The notes below the pieces were generated by a model. The model was not told the origin of the DNA. It made no database searches and was given only the letters and a program-made list of their open reading frames with translations. From Orobanche coerulescens (Eukaryota > Streptophyta > Magnoliopsida > Lamiales > Orobanchaceae): 64,000 nucleotides of DNA. Below, piece after piece: positions 1 to 10,216 of the stretch. Position 1 is the first letter of the stretch; each line of letters begins with the position of its first letter. Position numbers and translations under genes: made by a program. The DNA is taken from NCBI GenBank assembly GCA_033398695.1, contig CM065806.1, forward strand, positions 37,659,001 through 37,723,000. Reading direction: 5' to 3'.

Positions 1-654
1 GTCGAGTCACTGAGTTGAAAACGATGGTATGCCAGACGCGATGGTGTGAAAGGGATCTGGAATAGCGGAATGGTAGCCCCTTGGCGAGACAAACAGCGCA
101 CTCCCAAAACATCCCTCAGATCGCGAAGGGAAGGACTGCAAACTGCATCCGCGTATGGATGGAGACGGCCCCAAATTCATAACGCGTGAAAATCAAATCT
201 GGGAACCGGATCTGTGCAGGCAGAGGAAGAACGGCTATCGCGGCGTCGATTCAAGCCACTCAATAGACCAGAGGCTAAAATCTGGAATGCAAAATCACGA
301 GAAATCGCGAAGACCCCGGAAATCGGAAGGAACGAAAGCTAGAAATCCAAAATTGCGATGAACTGGGAAACTACTAGACAAAGAAAAAGAAAGAACAACT
401 ATAACGTGCGGCTGACGGCCCGCTTATTTTTTATTGATTTTTAAAGCCCAACAGCAACACATTTTTAAAGACCAACGACTACACCGACTTCAATGTTACC
501 GTAGATACTAAATAACGTCTACAGTAACAGTGACTCATAGCAATGCTAACACCAAAAAAAAGTGTAGGCCTAGATCACTTTCAAGACATATATGGCTACA
601 CTTTTGCTTGCAACACTGAAAAAAGCGTTGTTAAAGCCCATATATGGTGTAGTG
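1..654. mobile_element. Terminal segment of a CACTA (En/Spm-like) DNA transposon
   Basis: The segment ends at 654 with TGTAGTG, the inverse of the CACTACA terminus of CACTA elements. The last ~180 bp carry reiterated CTACACT/AGTGTAG subterminal motifs (near 479, 561, 594, 646), which fits transposase-binding repeats. Immediately to the right the sequence becomes a family A' LTR (GAGCACTACCGGCCG, also found near 52730), so the element interrupts that LTR. The other end lies outside the window, so the 3-bp target duplication cannot be checked. Bases 1-380 are of moderate GC content and could be an exon or UTR of the element's own gene, but I recognise no protein domain in them. Confidence 0.5.
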
Positions 655-1235
655 CCTACGTAACTGCTGAGCACTACCGGCCGTAACTCGGCCAGTGCCG
701 GCCTGGGCCCAGACTGCCCGGCCATGACTCGGCCGGGGCTAACTCCGATAGCCCGAACGACCCCGAAACCCGAACCTGAATACGAATCGAAGATACGGTT
801 ACTAAGTACTCGCAAAGACGAATTCGAGCACTAAGAGAATACACGATTCCAACCACCCGAAGGCTCAAAATTCGACAATGGAAAGTAATTACCCCAAACT
901 TTGGGAAATTACGAAAATAGCCCAAAACGTCCGAAATACACGATACATGACCGAAACACCTAGACGAAGCTCGCAACATGAATAATAACATTAAATGAAC
1001 TTACGAGAAACTCGAAACAATAGTTTCGGACGAGATTCGCATGAATCGAACTCAAGTGCGGAAAAACCACTTAAGAACACGGAACTCAACAAAATGATTC
1101 TGAAACGAACTCGGATGACAAAAAGCGCAGAATTAAATACTCCCGAAATGACGAAAAGATCACGAGCGAGTCATCAAAACGGGCTCCCTGTGAAAAAAGA
1201 AAATCACCGAAATCCGAAATTGCGGGTATTACAGT
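655..1235 (-). repeat. 5' part of a family A' gypsy LTR (inverted fragment)
   Basis: This piece matches 52729-53285 (left LTR of element A) almost throughout, with about 10-15% divergence by eye. It includes the CGGCC-rich cluster, the cgaaacccgaacctgaata block and the terminal ATTGCGGGTATTACA, which read on the minus strand is the LTR start TGTAATACCCGCAAT. The CACTA insertion removed the rest of the LTR on the left. At 1235 it abuts an LTR piece in the opposite orientation. Confidence 0.75.
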
Positions 1236-3098
1236 TCTATGGTTTGATTCGTCGTTTTGATGAATTCCTAATCGACGCCTTGAAGGTGTCCGGTAAAATG
1301 TCTCTAGGGGGATTCGGGCGTTCTACGATTATCCTTCCTCGTACGATCGTTGATTTATTGATGATATGATGTTAGGGTCAGGTTCCTTGCGAATAACTCG
1401 AGGCGGAACTCTTCCGTTCATCGTTTTCTTCAAGCTTCCCGATTGATCGCGTTATTATTGTTCCGCCTGGAGAATTGTAGGTGTTCGAGGGTTCCTGATT
1501 GAGCCGTGTTCATAGAGTGTCCGGTATCGATTATCGAGGCAAGTATCTTGCCCATACATTACATGTTTTGCGGATATAATGGTTCGTAATTGACGACATG
1601 TGCTAAATGAATGTTCATAATCATTTTTTTAAAAGAATCGGTATATTTACCATCATGGTTTTCTTGAAAGACGACTCATGTGTTTCGCGAATTAATGTGC
1701 TTAATTGGATATGTGTATTAGTGTTGAGCATAGGATCGTATTACTTTCGGGTGATGCTATTATGTTTGATTTCGTCGTCGGTAAGTTTGAGGTTCAAATC
1801 CTTTATTTTAAGTTGTACGTGGAGACATGTGGCTATCGATGAATATGTGAATTTATATGAATTGGTTGTGCCGTTCGGTGCTGTTGAGATAATGTGCTTC
1901 CTTGTTGATAGTATTAGCTATGGGTCGTGAGCATGTGTTGGACATTTTGGTCATTCTAGCAAAGTATCTCGACTATATATAGTGTGATTGACCCTCGGGA
2001 ATTTTGGTTTGGAAATGTGAACTGATGAGAGTTGTAAGGTTGTTCTCGAGTACTCTCACCTGGGGATTGGATCGACGGGGCCCACAGGGACTTGTCCGTG
2101 TGGTCTTGCGCGAGGGTTACTTTGAGTTGGGCGTTCTCACCTGGGGTTGCTCGACGGGGCACACGGGGACTTGGTGGCTTGACGGCCAGACCGGGTCGTG
2201 AGAATTGCCAGAGTGTTTTTACTGATTGGTTGTGATATGTCCGGAGTATCACAATACATTGTGCTCAGGGTCGAGAGACATTATATATCGAGTCCTGGTG
2301 TTTGGCTAGAATGGCATAAGAGTGATGTGTTATGTGTAATGTGTCCTTAGAAGTGAATTGGAATAGATGGTTGAGTCGTGGACCTCGTGTTTCCTGAACG
2401 GATTTTTATTTCGGAAAATAAAACTTTGGGCTGTGACCCTAAGCGGTTTTCGATAAACTGAGGATTATTCAATCCCAAATATTTTCAAAAGTCCCGAGAT
2501 TTAAATTGATTCCCAAAATGACCACTTGTTTCATTTAGACCTTTTTGATTTGAACTATTTATTCGAGTAAGAATCTCGGGAAAACTTTTGCTGTGACTGA
2601 GCCGTAGATGATTCAAGTTATTGTATTATCTGAATGTGTTGTTTATGGCTCATGTTTGCATTTTATACTTATACTAGCAAAATAGTGGAGCTTTGCTAAC
2701 CCTTGAGTATTCCGGGGGTGGATGTGTGTTCTGCGTCCAGGTACATGCAGGTTTTGGGAGCAATACACAGGATCGGTACGTAGGATGATGGAAGACGTAT
2801 GATACTAATCACATGAAGGCCAGTTTTGGGTGCAGTCAGTCTGAGTTCGTTGTATGGTCTTCTCCGTTGTCGTCCTTTGTTTTGCGAGTGTATTTTACCC
2901 TTGCAGGGGTATGAGTCTAGACAGAGTTATGTATATTAGAGTTGTATGATAATGATGTAAGACCAAATGGGTCTATTGGTTCGTTATTTTATTATGTAGG
3001 TATGTAATGTATTGTGTTGTTTCAGTGTCTAGACTATACATCCTCACGGAGAAGGTCTGCGGCGTGTAATATTCCCGGTTAGATTCTGGGGGTATTAC
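1236..3098 (+). repeat. Middle and 3' part of a family A' gypsy LTR (plus orientation)
   Basis: This is homologous to the reverse complement of 50886-52200 in element A; for example the block around 1245-1330 matches the inverse of 52100-52200. It ends at 3098 with GGGGGTATTACA, the LTR 3' terminus. It carries the elements found in the other LTR families: GAG|GCAAGTATC at 1536-1546, a tandem duplication at 2055-2216, TTGCTAACCC at 2693-2703, and acceptor-like CAG at 2739-2741 and 2749-2751. The first ~900 bp of the LTR (promoter part) are missing, so it is a truncated copy. Confidence 0.75.
2055..2216. repeat. Tandem duplication inside the A' LTR (period 81 bp)
   Basis: Two diverged copies begin with CTCACCTGGGG at 2055 and 2136. 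They lie inside the predicted LTR intron, as do the unrelated tandem duplications of the other LTR families. Confidence 0.65.
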
Positions 3099-3910
3099 AC
3101 TACTACTACCCTGAGATGACAAATCCATAAACTTCTGCCCATTGTCAAAGAGAATTTTCTTCAAAGTCTCTGGTCTTATAGTTTCTTTTGCCCTGAGAGT
3201 GAAATATCCATCTGTAGACGGAGGAAGAGCTCTGAACTTAATCCCTATTTGAGAAGGAGGCTTTCCTATTTGCACTGTTGATGCATAGTTGGCCCCCTTG
3301 TACATTAGGTGTTGGAGTTGGGGTCAACCAAGTTTCACTTGTAACCTGGCTTTGTTGGGTGGCAATGTCCACCTCAACTCCATTATTATGCTCCTCACTG
3401 ACTATCTTAGGTGGTGCAATCTGTAATGCATCAATATTGCTCATTTAGTCAAATAATTTAAACTAGGCCAAAACTTACATGTATGTCAGTCTCCCCCATA
3501 GTGGTTTTGGTCTTTTTATTTGGTACTGTTTCAACATTGTTGTCATCTAACACCTACATCGCTGAACAATATAATGAATTAAACAATGTTAAAAAAAAAA
3601 CTTGACACGTAAAATAACTTAAGTTAAATCACCAGTAAACAGGACCACCATCAATACCTACAAATACTTTGTCGACAAACATCCTTACATCCATGTGGGT
3701 CACTAAATCATACAATATTATGTTGAAAATAAAACCAAAAGATCAGTCACTTTATATTAAAGAATCTTACCATATTTTGGACGGTCCCAATCCATAACCT
3801 CTTTGTCGCGAACGAGAACCATCCTGCCCTCACCTATCTACTGCAATTTTGAAGCAAACGAAGGCCGACTATGCGATTCTCATCTCTTAACGAACCCTAG
3901 CTTTCTTCTT
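3099..3910 (-). pseudogene. Degenerate gene fragment, possibly carried by a MULE
   Basis: Minus-strand coding-like sequence lies in at least three pieces separated by intron-like AT-rich stretches. One piece, about 3770-3840, encodes a peptide with VRDKEVMDWDRPKYG. A second is about 3480-3545 (VETVPNKKTKTTMGE). A third is about 3110-3440, Ser/Thr/Gln-rich and then containing FRALPPSTDGYFTLRAKETI, with a frameshift near 3300. The last piece runs straight into the end of the A' LTR at 3098 and so loses its natural 3' end. I do not recognise a family. The MULE-like terminus at 4200-4430, upstream of the 5' end, suggests it belonged to or was captured by a Mutator-like element. Direct support is weak. 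Confidence 0.35.
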
Positions 3911-4199
3911 CCTGGTTTGAGAATTTCATGTGTGAGAGATTCGTGAATTTGGGGAAGAATAAGAGGAACCCTAGTTTGTTGTTCCAAGTTGAGAATCACG
4001 TTTTCTATTTTTACCGATGAAGTAAAAATCGTGTTTTTAATTTATTTGTTCTGTTTTAATTTGTATTTTGTTTTACCGATGGATTTTATCTTTTGGTTTT
4101 GTTTTTAAGTTTAATTTATGTTTTAAAATTTAATTTATGTTTTTAGTTTTTTTACTTGTTTAATGTAATATATGACATGGAATTTTATTTGTGTAAAAA

Positions 4200-4430
4200 A
4201 AAAATTAACTTAAATATAAGGTGGAAGCCACGTATTTTTAATCGCCGGAAACCGCCCACACGTGTCTCGCACGTGAGCCGAAACGGCATCGTTTTGTATT
4301 TTCCGGCGAAAATGGGACGAAAATTGGACCATGTCAGAGAAATTGGGACTAAATTTGATAAAAAGTTAATTTTGGGACTGAATCGATTTTATCAGAAAGT
4401 TATGGGACGATTTGTGATTTAAACTCCTGA
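4200..4430 (-). mobile_element. MULE-like terminal region
   Basis: The stretch repeats the phrase 'ttgggactaaatttgataaaa' three times with variations (4340-4420) and contains the CCGAAACGGCATCGTTTTG block near 4276. This style is typical of long terminal inverted repeats of plant Mutator-like elements. The matching left repeat and the 9-bp target duplication were not found; the left side is truncated by the A' LTR. The identification is by sequence style only. Confidence 0.35.
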
Positions 4431-4439
4431 TATTTATGT

Positions 4440-4702
4440 ACCACAAATATAATTAGTGATTCTTAAAAAATAACGTAAAATATTATTTATTATAAAGAAA
4501 ACATTATTTTTAATAACCAAAGTGGGTTCTTGCTGAACCCCGTATGAAAATCATATATAAAAAAAATAAAAAGAAGTACAAAGTGAATATTTCTATACTT
4601 GAAGTGTGTAATTGGTAAACCCCAGAGAATAAAAATTCAAAAGGTTTGTTGAACACATAATCTAAATATATTGAACCCGCACATTTCATTTTTACCCCCA
4701 AA
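4440..4702. repeat. AT-rich repeat DNA related to the 29.4-30.0 kb array
   Basis: Phrases such as 'tgaaccccgtatgaaaatcatatataaaaaa', 'tatttctata' and 'gttgaacacataat' recur in the 247-bp tandem array at 29366-30010 and on the far side of the hAT insertion (7941-8100). The two sides of the hAT and the distant array therefore appear to be parts of one original repeat tract split by later insertions. Confidence 0.5.
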
Positions 4703-5104
4703 ATAGAGGTGGGCAAAAAAACCGAAACCGAAACTGAAATCGGAAAAAAAAGTGAAACCGAAACCGGTCAAAACCGGTTTTTGACCAAAACCGGAACATG
4801 TTGACTTAAAACCGGCGGTTTCTACCCGGTTTTCCATTTTACCGTTAGAAACCGGTCCGGGTCGGGTTTTGGGGGAATCGATTTCGGAAACCGGGTTGGA
4901 AAAACCGATTAGAAACCGGTTTTTGTAGGTGACCGTTATGTGTCCATTTTTTTCAAAAATTTGACCGTTTTGGGGCTATTTTTTACCATTTTGCAATCCC
5001 TAATCAACTATAAATAGCCTATTTGAGTTTTGGTTTAGTCACAATACTCAAACAATCTTCAAGTATTAAAAAAACTTACAGAATTCTCGTTTCTCTCAAT
5101 TCAA

Positions 5105-7199
5105 ATGGCAACTCAATCTTCTTCCGCTTCCATGAATGCACCCGAGATTGTTGAAGTAATAGAAACAACCCGAAACCCAAAAATTTGGTGTAATTTCAAC
5201 CTCGTGAAGTTGTCGGATGGGCAAGTTAAGGCTCATTGTAAACATTGCGGTAAGTTTTTGAAACATGAATCCAACACGACGTTGAAGATGCATACCGACA
5301 AGTATTGCGAAGGACTCAAATCCGTTCCGGAAGCCGGTCAAGCATCTATGTCACGAGAGGGGGGTCTTTTTGCATACGAGGCGGAGCGGTGCCGACAACA
5401 ATTTGCAAGCTACGTTATTCAAGAAGGTTTGTCGTTCAACCACTTCGATAACCCTCGATTGACTAAGGTGATTCAAAATACTCTTCAACCGCGATATAAA
5501 CAAGTAAGTCGTGCTACTCTTAGATGTAATTGTATTAAATTATGGAAAAAGGCTAAAATAGAACTAGTAAACGGTTTTGCAAACTTAAATACAAATGTAA
5601 ACTTAACAACCGATGTTTGGTCGGCACCTCATGGTTTGCTCGGTTCATACCTTTGTGTTACCGCACATTGGATTGATCCCGATACATGGCTAATGATGAA
5701 GCGTACAATTGCTTTTGTCAATTTTGAGTACCCTCACACGGGTCAAAATTTATTTCATATGTTACAAAATGTAATAAATAACTTTAACTTACAAGAAAAA
5801 GTTTTTTCGATCTCATTTGATAACGCGTTTAATAATACAAACGCGGTAAAAAAATTAATATTAACATATAAACCGCCTTTGAAGGGTATTTTTTATCATA
5901 GTCGATGTGTTGCACACATTATAAACTTGATTGTGCAAGACGGATTAGCGGTACCCGAAATAAGTTTGGTAAAAGATGCTTTTAAAAAAATGTTACAAGA
6001 TATATTTTGTTCAAGTAAAGCTAGATATAAACAATATATGAAATTGTGACACGAATTCTATTTTTTTAACCCCTAATTGGGGCGTCTCTACAAGATGGAA
6101 TTCGACTTATAAAATGTTTTGTTGTGGTTTACGCCAACGTGATATTTTACAACTTTTTCATGATGAACTTGCGAATAGGACGACTAGAGTTACACCATTT
6201 ACGTCGGAACAATGGGATATTGTTAGAAAAATAAGCGAATTGCTCAAAGTTTTTAAAAACGCAACAACTTTATTATCGGGTGTTTATTATCCCACCATTC
6301 ATTTGGTACTTAATCAAATTTATTTAATGTGTTCAAAATTAAGCGACTACGAATTAAGTAGTGATTTATATGAGAAAATGGTTTCGCCCATGAAAGTAAA
6401 ACTAAGAAAATATTTCAAAGAAATGCCACCGGTAATTACTTGTTCCGCCGCGTTGAACCCATGTATGAATATTAGCGGGTGGAACTACTTATCGACAAAA
6501 TCTCTATTGATATAGAGTTGCATAACGAAAACGTTTTCTATGCAAGAGATGCAAAAGCCATTTTTAACAAAAATTTCAAAGATTTATTCGGGGTTTATTT
6601 TAAAAAGTATGGTTCAAGAAATGATTCTTCAACTTCGTTTTCATCATCATTTTCTACTTCTACTAGCGCGGATCCCATGCTTAACTTATATAATAGTTTA
6701 AGAGAAGAAAACACTAAACGGGCTATGGGTGAGGGTGACCAATCATCGACTAGCGAATATGGGAGATATATTGGAACCGATTTTTTTATCCACTATGGGA
6801 CCCCATGAATTCGCAAATTTTGATATTTTGGCTTGGTGGAAAGGAAGGGAAACTCAATTTCCCGTTCTAACCGCCATGGCCCGAGATTTACTAACCGTCC
6901 AAGCTTCTACAGTAGCTTCGGAATCCGCTTTTTCTCTTAGTGATAGGGTATTATCTATACGAAGAACAAGACTCACACCGGCATCATTGGAGATGTGTAT
7001 TTGCTTGAAGGATCACTTGGACGCATCCGAGCGTATACAAGACACTCAAAGTCTTGAAGGAGAACTAGACATTGAATAAGAAATACACGATATCGAGGTG
7101 GAAGAAGGTTTTGCAATCTCACTCTCTGATGAAGAAATTGCTCTCGATGAAGCTTCGCGCGAGGCTAGCTCTGAAGAAGATATCACTCTCGATGAATAA
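5105..7199 (+). pseudogene. hAT transposase (zinc finger BED, RICESLEEPER-like), frameshifted
   Basis: The N-terminal piece (5105-6049, 314 aa) carries a BED zinc finger (C-x2-C at CKHCG near residue 46, then the H-x4-C pair HTDKYC). It continues into the RNase-H-like catalytic core (LTTDVWSA near residue 163, SFDNAFNN and SRCVAHIINL further on). The next piece, in another frame, begins at the conserved block NWGVSTRWNSTYKM around 6076-6117, so a frameshift lies near 6050-6075. Two more frame changes follow near 6478 and 6730-6800. The last piece contains the C-terminal hAT dimerisation region (FDILAWW at about 6820, VASESAFS, LEMCICLKDHL). A stop at 7077-7079 precedes an in-frame acidic tail ending at 7199. 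At least three frameshifts and one nonsense change make it non-functional. It would have been a nuclear DNA-binding cut-and-paste transposase. Confidence 0.9.
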
Positions 7200-7690
7200 A
7201 AATATATGTTTTAAATTCTAAATATTTGAATAAAAGTTGATGTTGTAATGGATTTATTTAATAAAAGTTTATGTTTTAAATTCTAAATTTTTGAATAAAA
7301 GTTGATGTTGTAATGAGTTTATTTAATAAAAGTTTATGTTTTAAATTCTAAATGTTTGAATAAAAGTTGATGTTGTAATGAGTTTATTTAATAAAAGTTT
7401 ATGTTTTAAATTCTAAATGTTTGAATAAAAGTTGATGTTGTAATGAGTTTATTTAATAAAAGTTTATGTTTTAAATTCTAAATGTTTGAATGAAAGTTGA
7501 TGTTGTGATGAGTTTATTTAATAAAAGTTTATGTTTTAAATTCTAAATGTTTAAATAAAAGTTGATGTTATAATGAGTTTATTTAATAAAAGTTTATGTT
7601 TTAAATTCTAAATGTTTGAATAAAGTTGATGTTGTAATGAGTTTCTTTAATAAAAGTTTGTATTTAATGTATAATAGGTTTATTTAATAA
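7200..7690. repeat. 65-bp tandem repeat array, about 7.5 copies
   Basis: The unit contains GTTTATGTTTTAAATTC, seen at about 7202, 7267, 7332, 7397, 7462, 7527 and 7592, then a degraded copy near 7655. Each copy also has TTGAATAAAAGTTGATG. The array follows the transposase stop codon within the hAT element, so it is a 3' UTR or subterminal minisatellite. Copies differ by single changes, which suggests recent expansion. Confidence 0.9.
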
Positions 7691-7940
7691 GAATATATTA
7701 CTTTCTTAAGTTTTTTTTTTTTAAAAAAAACTCGGTTATAACTGGTTTTTCCTACCCGAACCGGTCTCAACCCGACCCAAACCGGTTAGTATAGGGTCGA
7801 GTTTTTATAGTCCCCAACCCAACCCGACCCGAACCGATTTGGTGAAAAAACTGATTCCCAGACTACGATCAAAAACCGGTTCGGTTTTAAAACACGAACC
7901 GATTTGGAAAAAACCTGATTTGTACACCCCTACCCCCAAA

Positions 7941-8197
7941 TTTGTGTTACAAACGAGGTTATCTTACTGAACCAAGGTTTTCTATACATTGAGCACAAGT
8001 GTTGTACACACCAAGGTTTTCCATACATTGAATATTTCTAATTTTCAATACCCCAAGTAGGTTTTCTGTGAACCCTAAGATGGAGATCATATAAAAGAAT
8101 AGTAACTAAAAAATGGAATCAACATCATAAACATGTTGAACAGATAAGGGATCAACATCATGTATACCATTTTTCTTTCACTGCTTTAACAGATTTA
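7941..8197. repeat. Continuation of AT-rich repeat tract right of the hAT insertion
   Basis: Repeats of 'ccaaggttttctatacattga' (7970-8030) and 'gtgaaccctaagatggag...atcatataaaa' resemble 4510-4700 and the 29.4-30.0 kb array. No gene is seen. Confidence 0.45.
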
Positions 8198-8208
8198 CTA
8201 GTCTATAG

Positions 8209-8227
8209 CCCGTCGAAACTCGACGGG
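8209..8227 (-). other. Helitron-type terminal hairpin
   Basis: CCCGTCGA and TCGACGGG form a perfect 8-bp stem with a 3-nt loop, seven bases from the CTAG terminus. Confidence 0.55.
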
Positions 8228-9289
8228 TAATCACTTTACATTGCAATTTACAGGTAAAAACCTAAAACAACTTAATATTTTGTTAGGATTCAGCCACTTG
8301 CAATCGTACCGCAGCTGAACACACCAATAAATAGAAATAATGAGAATGAGATTCAGCCGCCCGAACTCATTTATAACTTATGTACTTGTACTCGCCCTAC
8401 ACCCGATTGAAAGATAATTTTACTACTTATTCCAGTTCAAAACTCATATAGTAACACATGAAACAATTAAAGTATGGTACAAATTTCAGACCTATTTAAA
8501 ATATTTATACCCATATTCATCAGAAACTTGACTAAAAGATGATTTTATTACCCGTTATATCCCAGACCCCTATATAATATTCGTTAATTACTCAACGTAT
8601 TTATATTTATATAATTTAAATAACTAAAGATAAATTGCTATAGTAATTGGTTAATCTATCTCACTGAAAACTCAAATATTGTAGTAAAGGTTAAGAATAA
8701 ATATTATAATGCAAAAGATTAAAAGTTAAATTCCTAGTATAATTTTTTTGAATTATACAATCTTCAAAAACCCTTTATAGTTTATATACCTATGCTTTAA
8801 TGTGGGATTCAAGATTTAAGATAAATAAGTATCAGCAGAATAAAAAACTTCATGTAGTAGAGAGAGTTAACGTGATACTCCGAATCTATATTGCTATTTT
8901 ATACTTTATATATTTATTTGTTAGTAAAGATAATCGAGTTTATGAAAAAACATACAAATATAAAGATAATATTTATACATATATAAATTAGATATTAAAA
9001 ATAAATATGTATATATATTTGAGCCAATGAGGTTTAATTAATAATTTCCTAAATTTAATTTTCTAATAAGAATAACATAAATTATTTTGACAATTCAATA
9101 GATAACCAAATTCAAGTGTTGGTGTAAAATACTTATGGGTAAAATACATATTTATTTAGTTACTTAATGAGTGGAGTGTCATTGAAAATCAAGATAAGAT
9201 AGAAGATTTAAATAAATAAGAATCTAGAAAATAAAAAGTACCACATATGAGAGAGTTAATATGGTGCTTCGGATGCATAACGTAATTAT

Positions 9290-9330
9290 ATACACACATA
9301 TATATATATATATAATAATAATAAAATTAT
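9290..9330. repeat. AT dinucleotide/trinucleotide microsatellite
   Basis: An (AC)n-(AT)n-(AAT)n run lies in AT-rich Helitron DNA. Confidence 0.8.
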
Positions 9331-9439
9331 ATTTTTAATCAAATTTATTGATGCAAAAAACTCGTCATTTATACTTTTTAGTTAGGTTTAGTCATTCGGA
9401 GTTCCTCACCGCGACAAAACACAACAACGAACCAAAAAG

Positions 9440-9501
9440 TGTAACACCCCCAAGATATTCGAGGTGTATTACAGCGCCGTGGACCCCTATATGGGATCCA
9501 C
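9440..9501 (-). repeat. Element D left (3') LTR, outer 62-bp piece
   Basis: It is identical to the first 62 bp of the right LTR at 25430. It is separated from the rest of the LTR (18347-20486) by element E. Confidence 0.92.
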
Positions 9502-9754
9502 TGTAATACCCGAATTTTCAGTATAAATTTTTCGCGTTATTTTATCTGAGATATACTGTATAGTTTGGTATCTATACAGTATGGATAAAATAAATTGAGA
9601 ACCGAGACAGTTATACTGGTGTGATTATCGTTTTTGATTGATGAGATATATTCGGATATGTTGTATCGAGTTGAACCGATTTGGATATCGTATACCGTAT
9701 GAGAATATTTTTGGGTTGAGTATATGTGTATTCGGATGCCGTATGTTCGTATTT

Positions 9755-10195
9755 GTTACGCCAAGACGTTGGACGGAATTCTTGTAAATGGCTAAGTATG
9801 GAAGCCATTACGACGTTATGTGTTGAAGCTTACGACGTTAAATTGGTAGAGTTACGACGTTATGGCCGAGACATTACGCACGTAACATGGGAATCGACGA
9901 TCGAATCGTGGTCGGCAGTGGGACCACGTGGTCACCGCTTTCGGCGGAGGATGTGGACAGCGAGTCAACCTCGGCCATTACGTACGTTATGTATGGCATA
10001 TTACGTATGTAATGTGGGTGGTACTGTAGCAAGTCAACGTATGTATTACGTACGTTATGGTACAAGATTTACGTACGTAAGGAAGTACGCAAAATAGGTC
10101 AGTTAAATCTGGACTGAGTTACGTACGCTACCGAGGTCAGATAGCGTACGTAAGGGTGTATTACGTACGTTAACCAAGGAAGGTTACGTACGTAA
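9755..10195. promoter_or_regulatory. Cluster of TTACGTACGTAA palindromes, element E 5' LTR
   Basis: There are about ten copies of TTACGTACGTAA or near variants (TTACGTACGTTA, ATTACGTATGTAA, TACGACGTTA), for example near 9972, 10036, 10069, 10118, 10148, 10161 and 10181. The cluster ends 20-30 bp upstream of TTTATAAGG. It is placed like an enhancer or U3 regulatory array. Confidence 0.75.
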
Positions 10196-10207
10196 CGAGC
10201 TGGATCG

Positions 10208-10216
10208 TTTTATAAG
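10208..10216 (+). promoter_or_regulatory. Putative TATA box of element E 5' LTR
   Basis: TTTATAAGG lies just downstream of the palindrome cluster. A pyrimidine-rich leader (CTTTCATTTCTCTTC) follows, which fits a plant transcription start. Confidence 0.6.

Larger units (their letters stand above)
4703..7932 (+). mobile_element. hAT transposon, degenerate but nearly full-length
   Basis: Terminal inverted repeats are TAGAGGTGGGCAAA at 4704 and, inverted, TAGGGGTGTACAAA ending at 7932. They are flanked by the 8-bp direct repeat CCCCCAAA (4695-4702 and 7933-7940), the target-site size expected of hAT elements. Both subterminal regions (4720-4930 and 7725-7925) are dense in AACCGG/CCGGTT motifs in opposite orientation, the usual transposase-binding landscape. 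Inside are a broken transposase gene and a 65-bp tandem array. One extra A separates the left target repeat from the TIR. Confidence 0.85.
8198..9439 (-). mobile_element. Probable Helitron, 3' part (left of the element D insertion)
   Basis: Read on the minus strand, the element would end in CTAG followed by T (8198-8201, flanking A at 8197). It is preceded 7 nt upstream by a perfect 8-bp hairpin, CCCGTCGA/TCGACGGG (8209-8227). A short GC-rich hairpin just before CTRR, with insertion between A and T, is the Helitron 3' signature. The body is AT-rich and non-coding, with diverged internal reiterations of 'ggattcagccrcccgaac' and of 'agagagagttaa..ctccgaatc' near 8860 and 9250. It is interrupted at 9440 by retrotransposon D and resumes at 27633. 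No Rep/helicase coding region is visible, so it would be non-autonomous. Confidence 0.5.

Noticed and set aside
155..361. 68-aa frame near the left edge
   Set aside because: Short and basic, with no recognisable family. Noted only as possible CACTA gene or UTR sequence.
995..1369. 124-aa frame
   Set aside because: It spans the junction of two inverted LTR pieces and has no domain.
9755..10195. CRISPR-like array of short repeats
   Set aside because: The units are short self-palindromes with irregular spacing in a plant LTR. There are no spacers of constant length and no cas genes.
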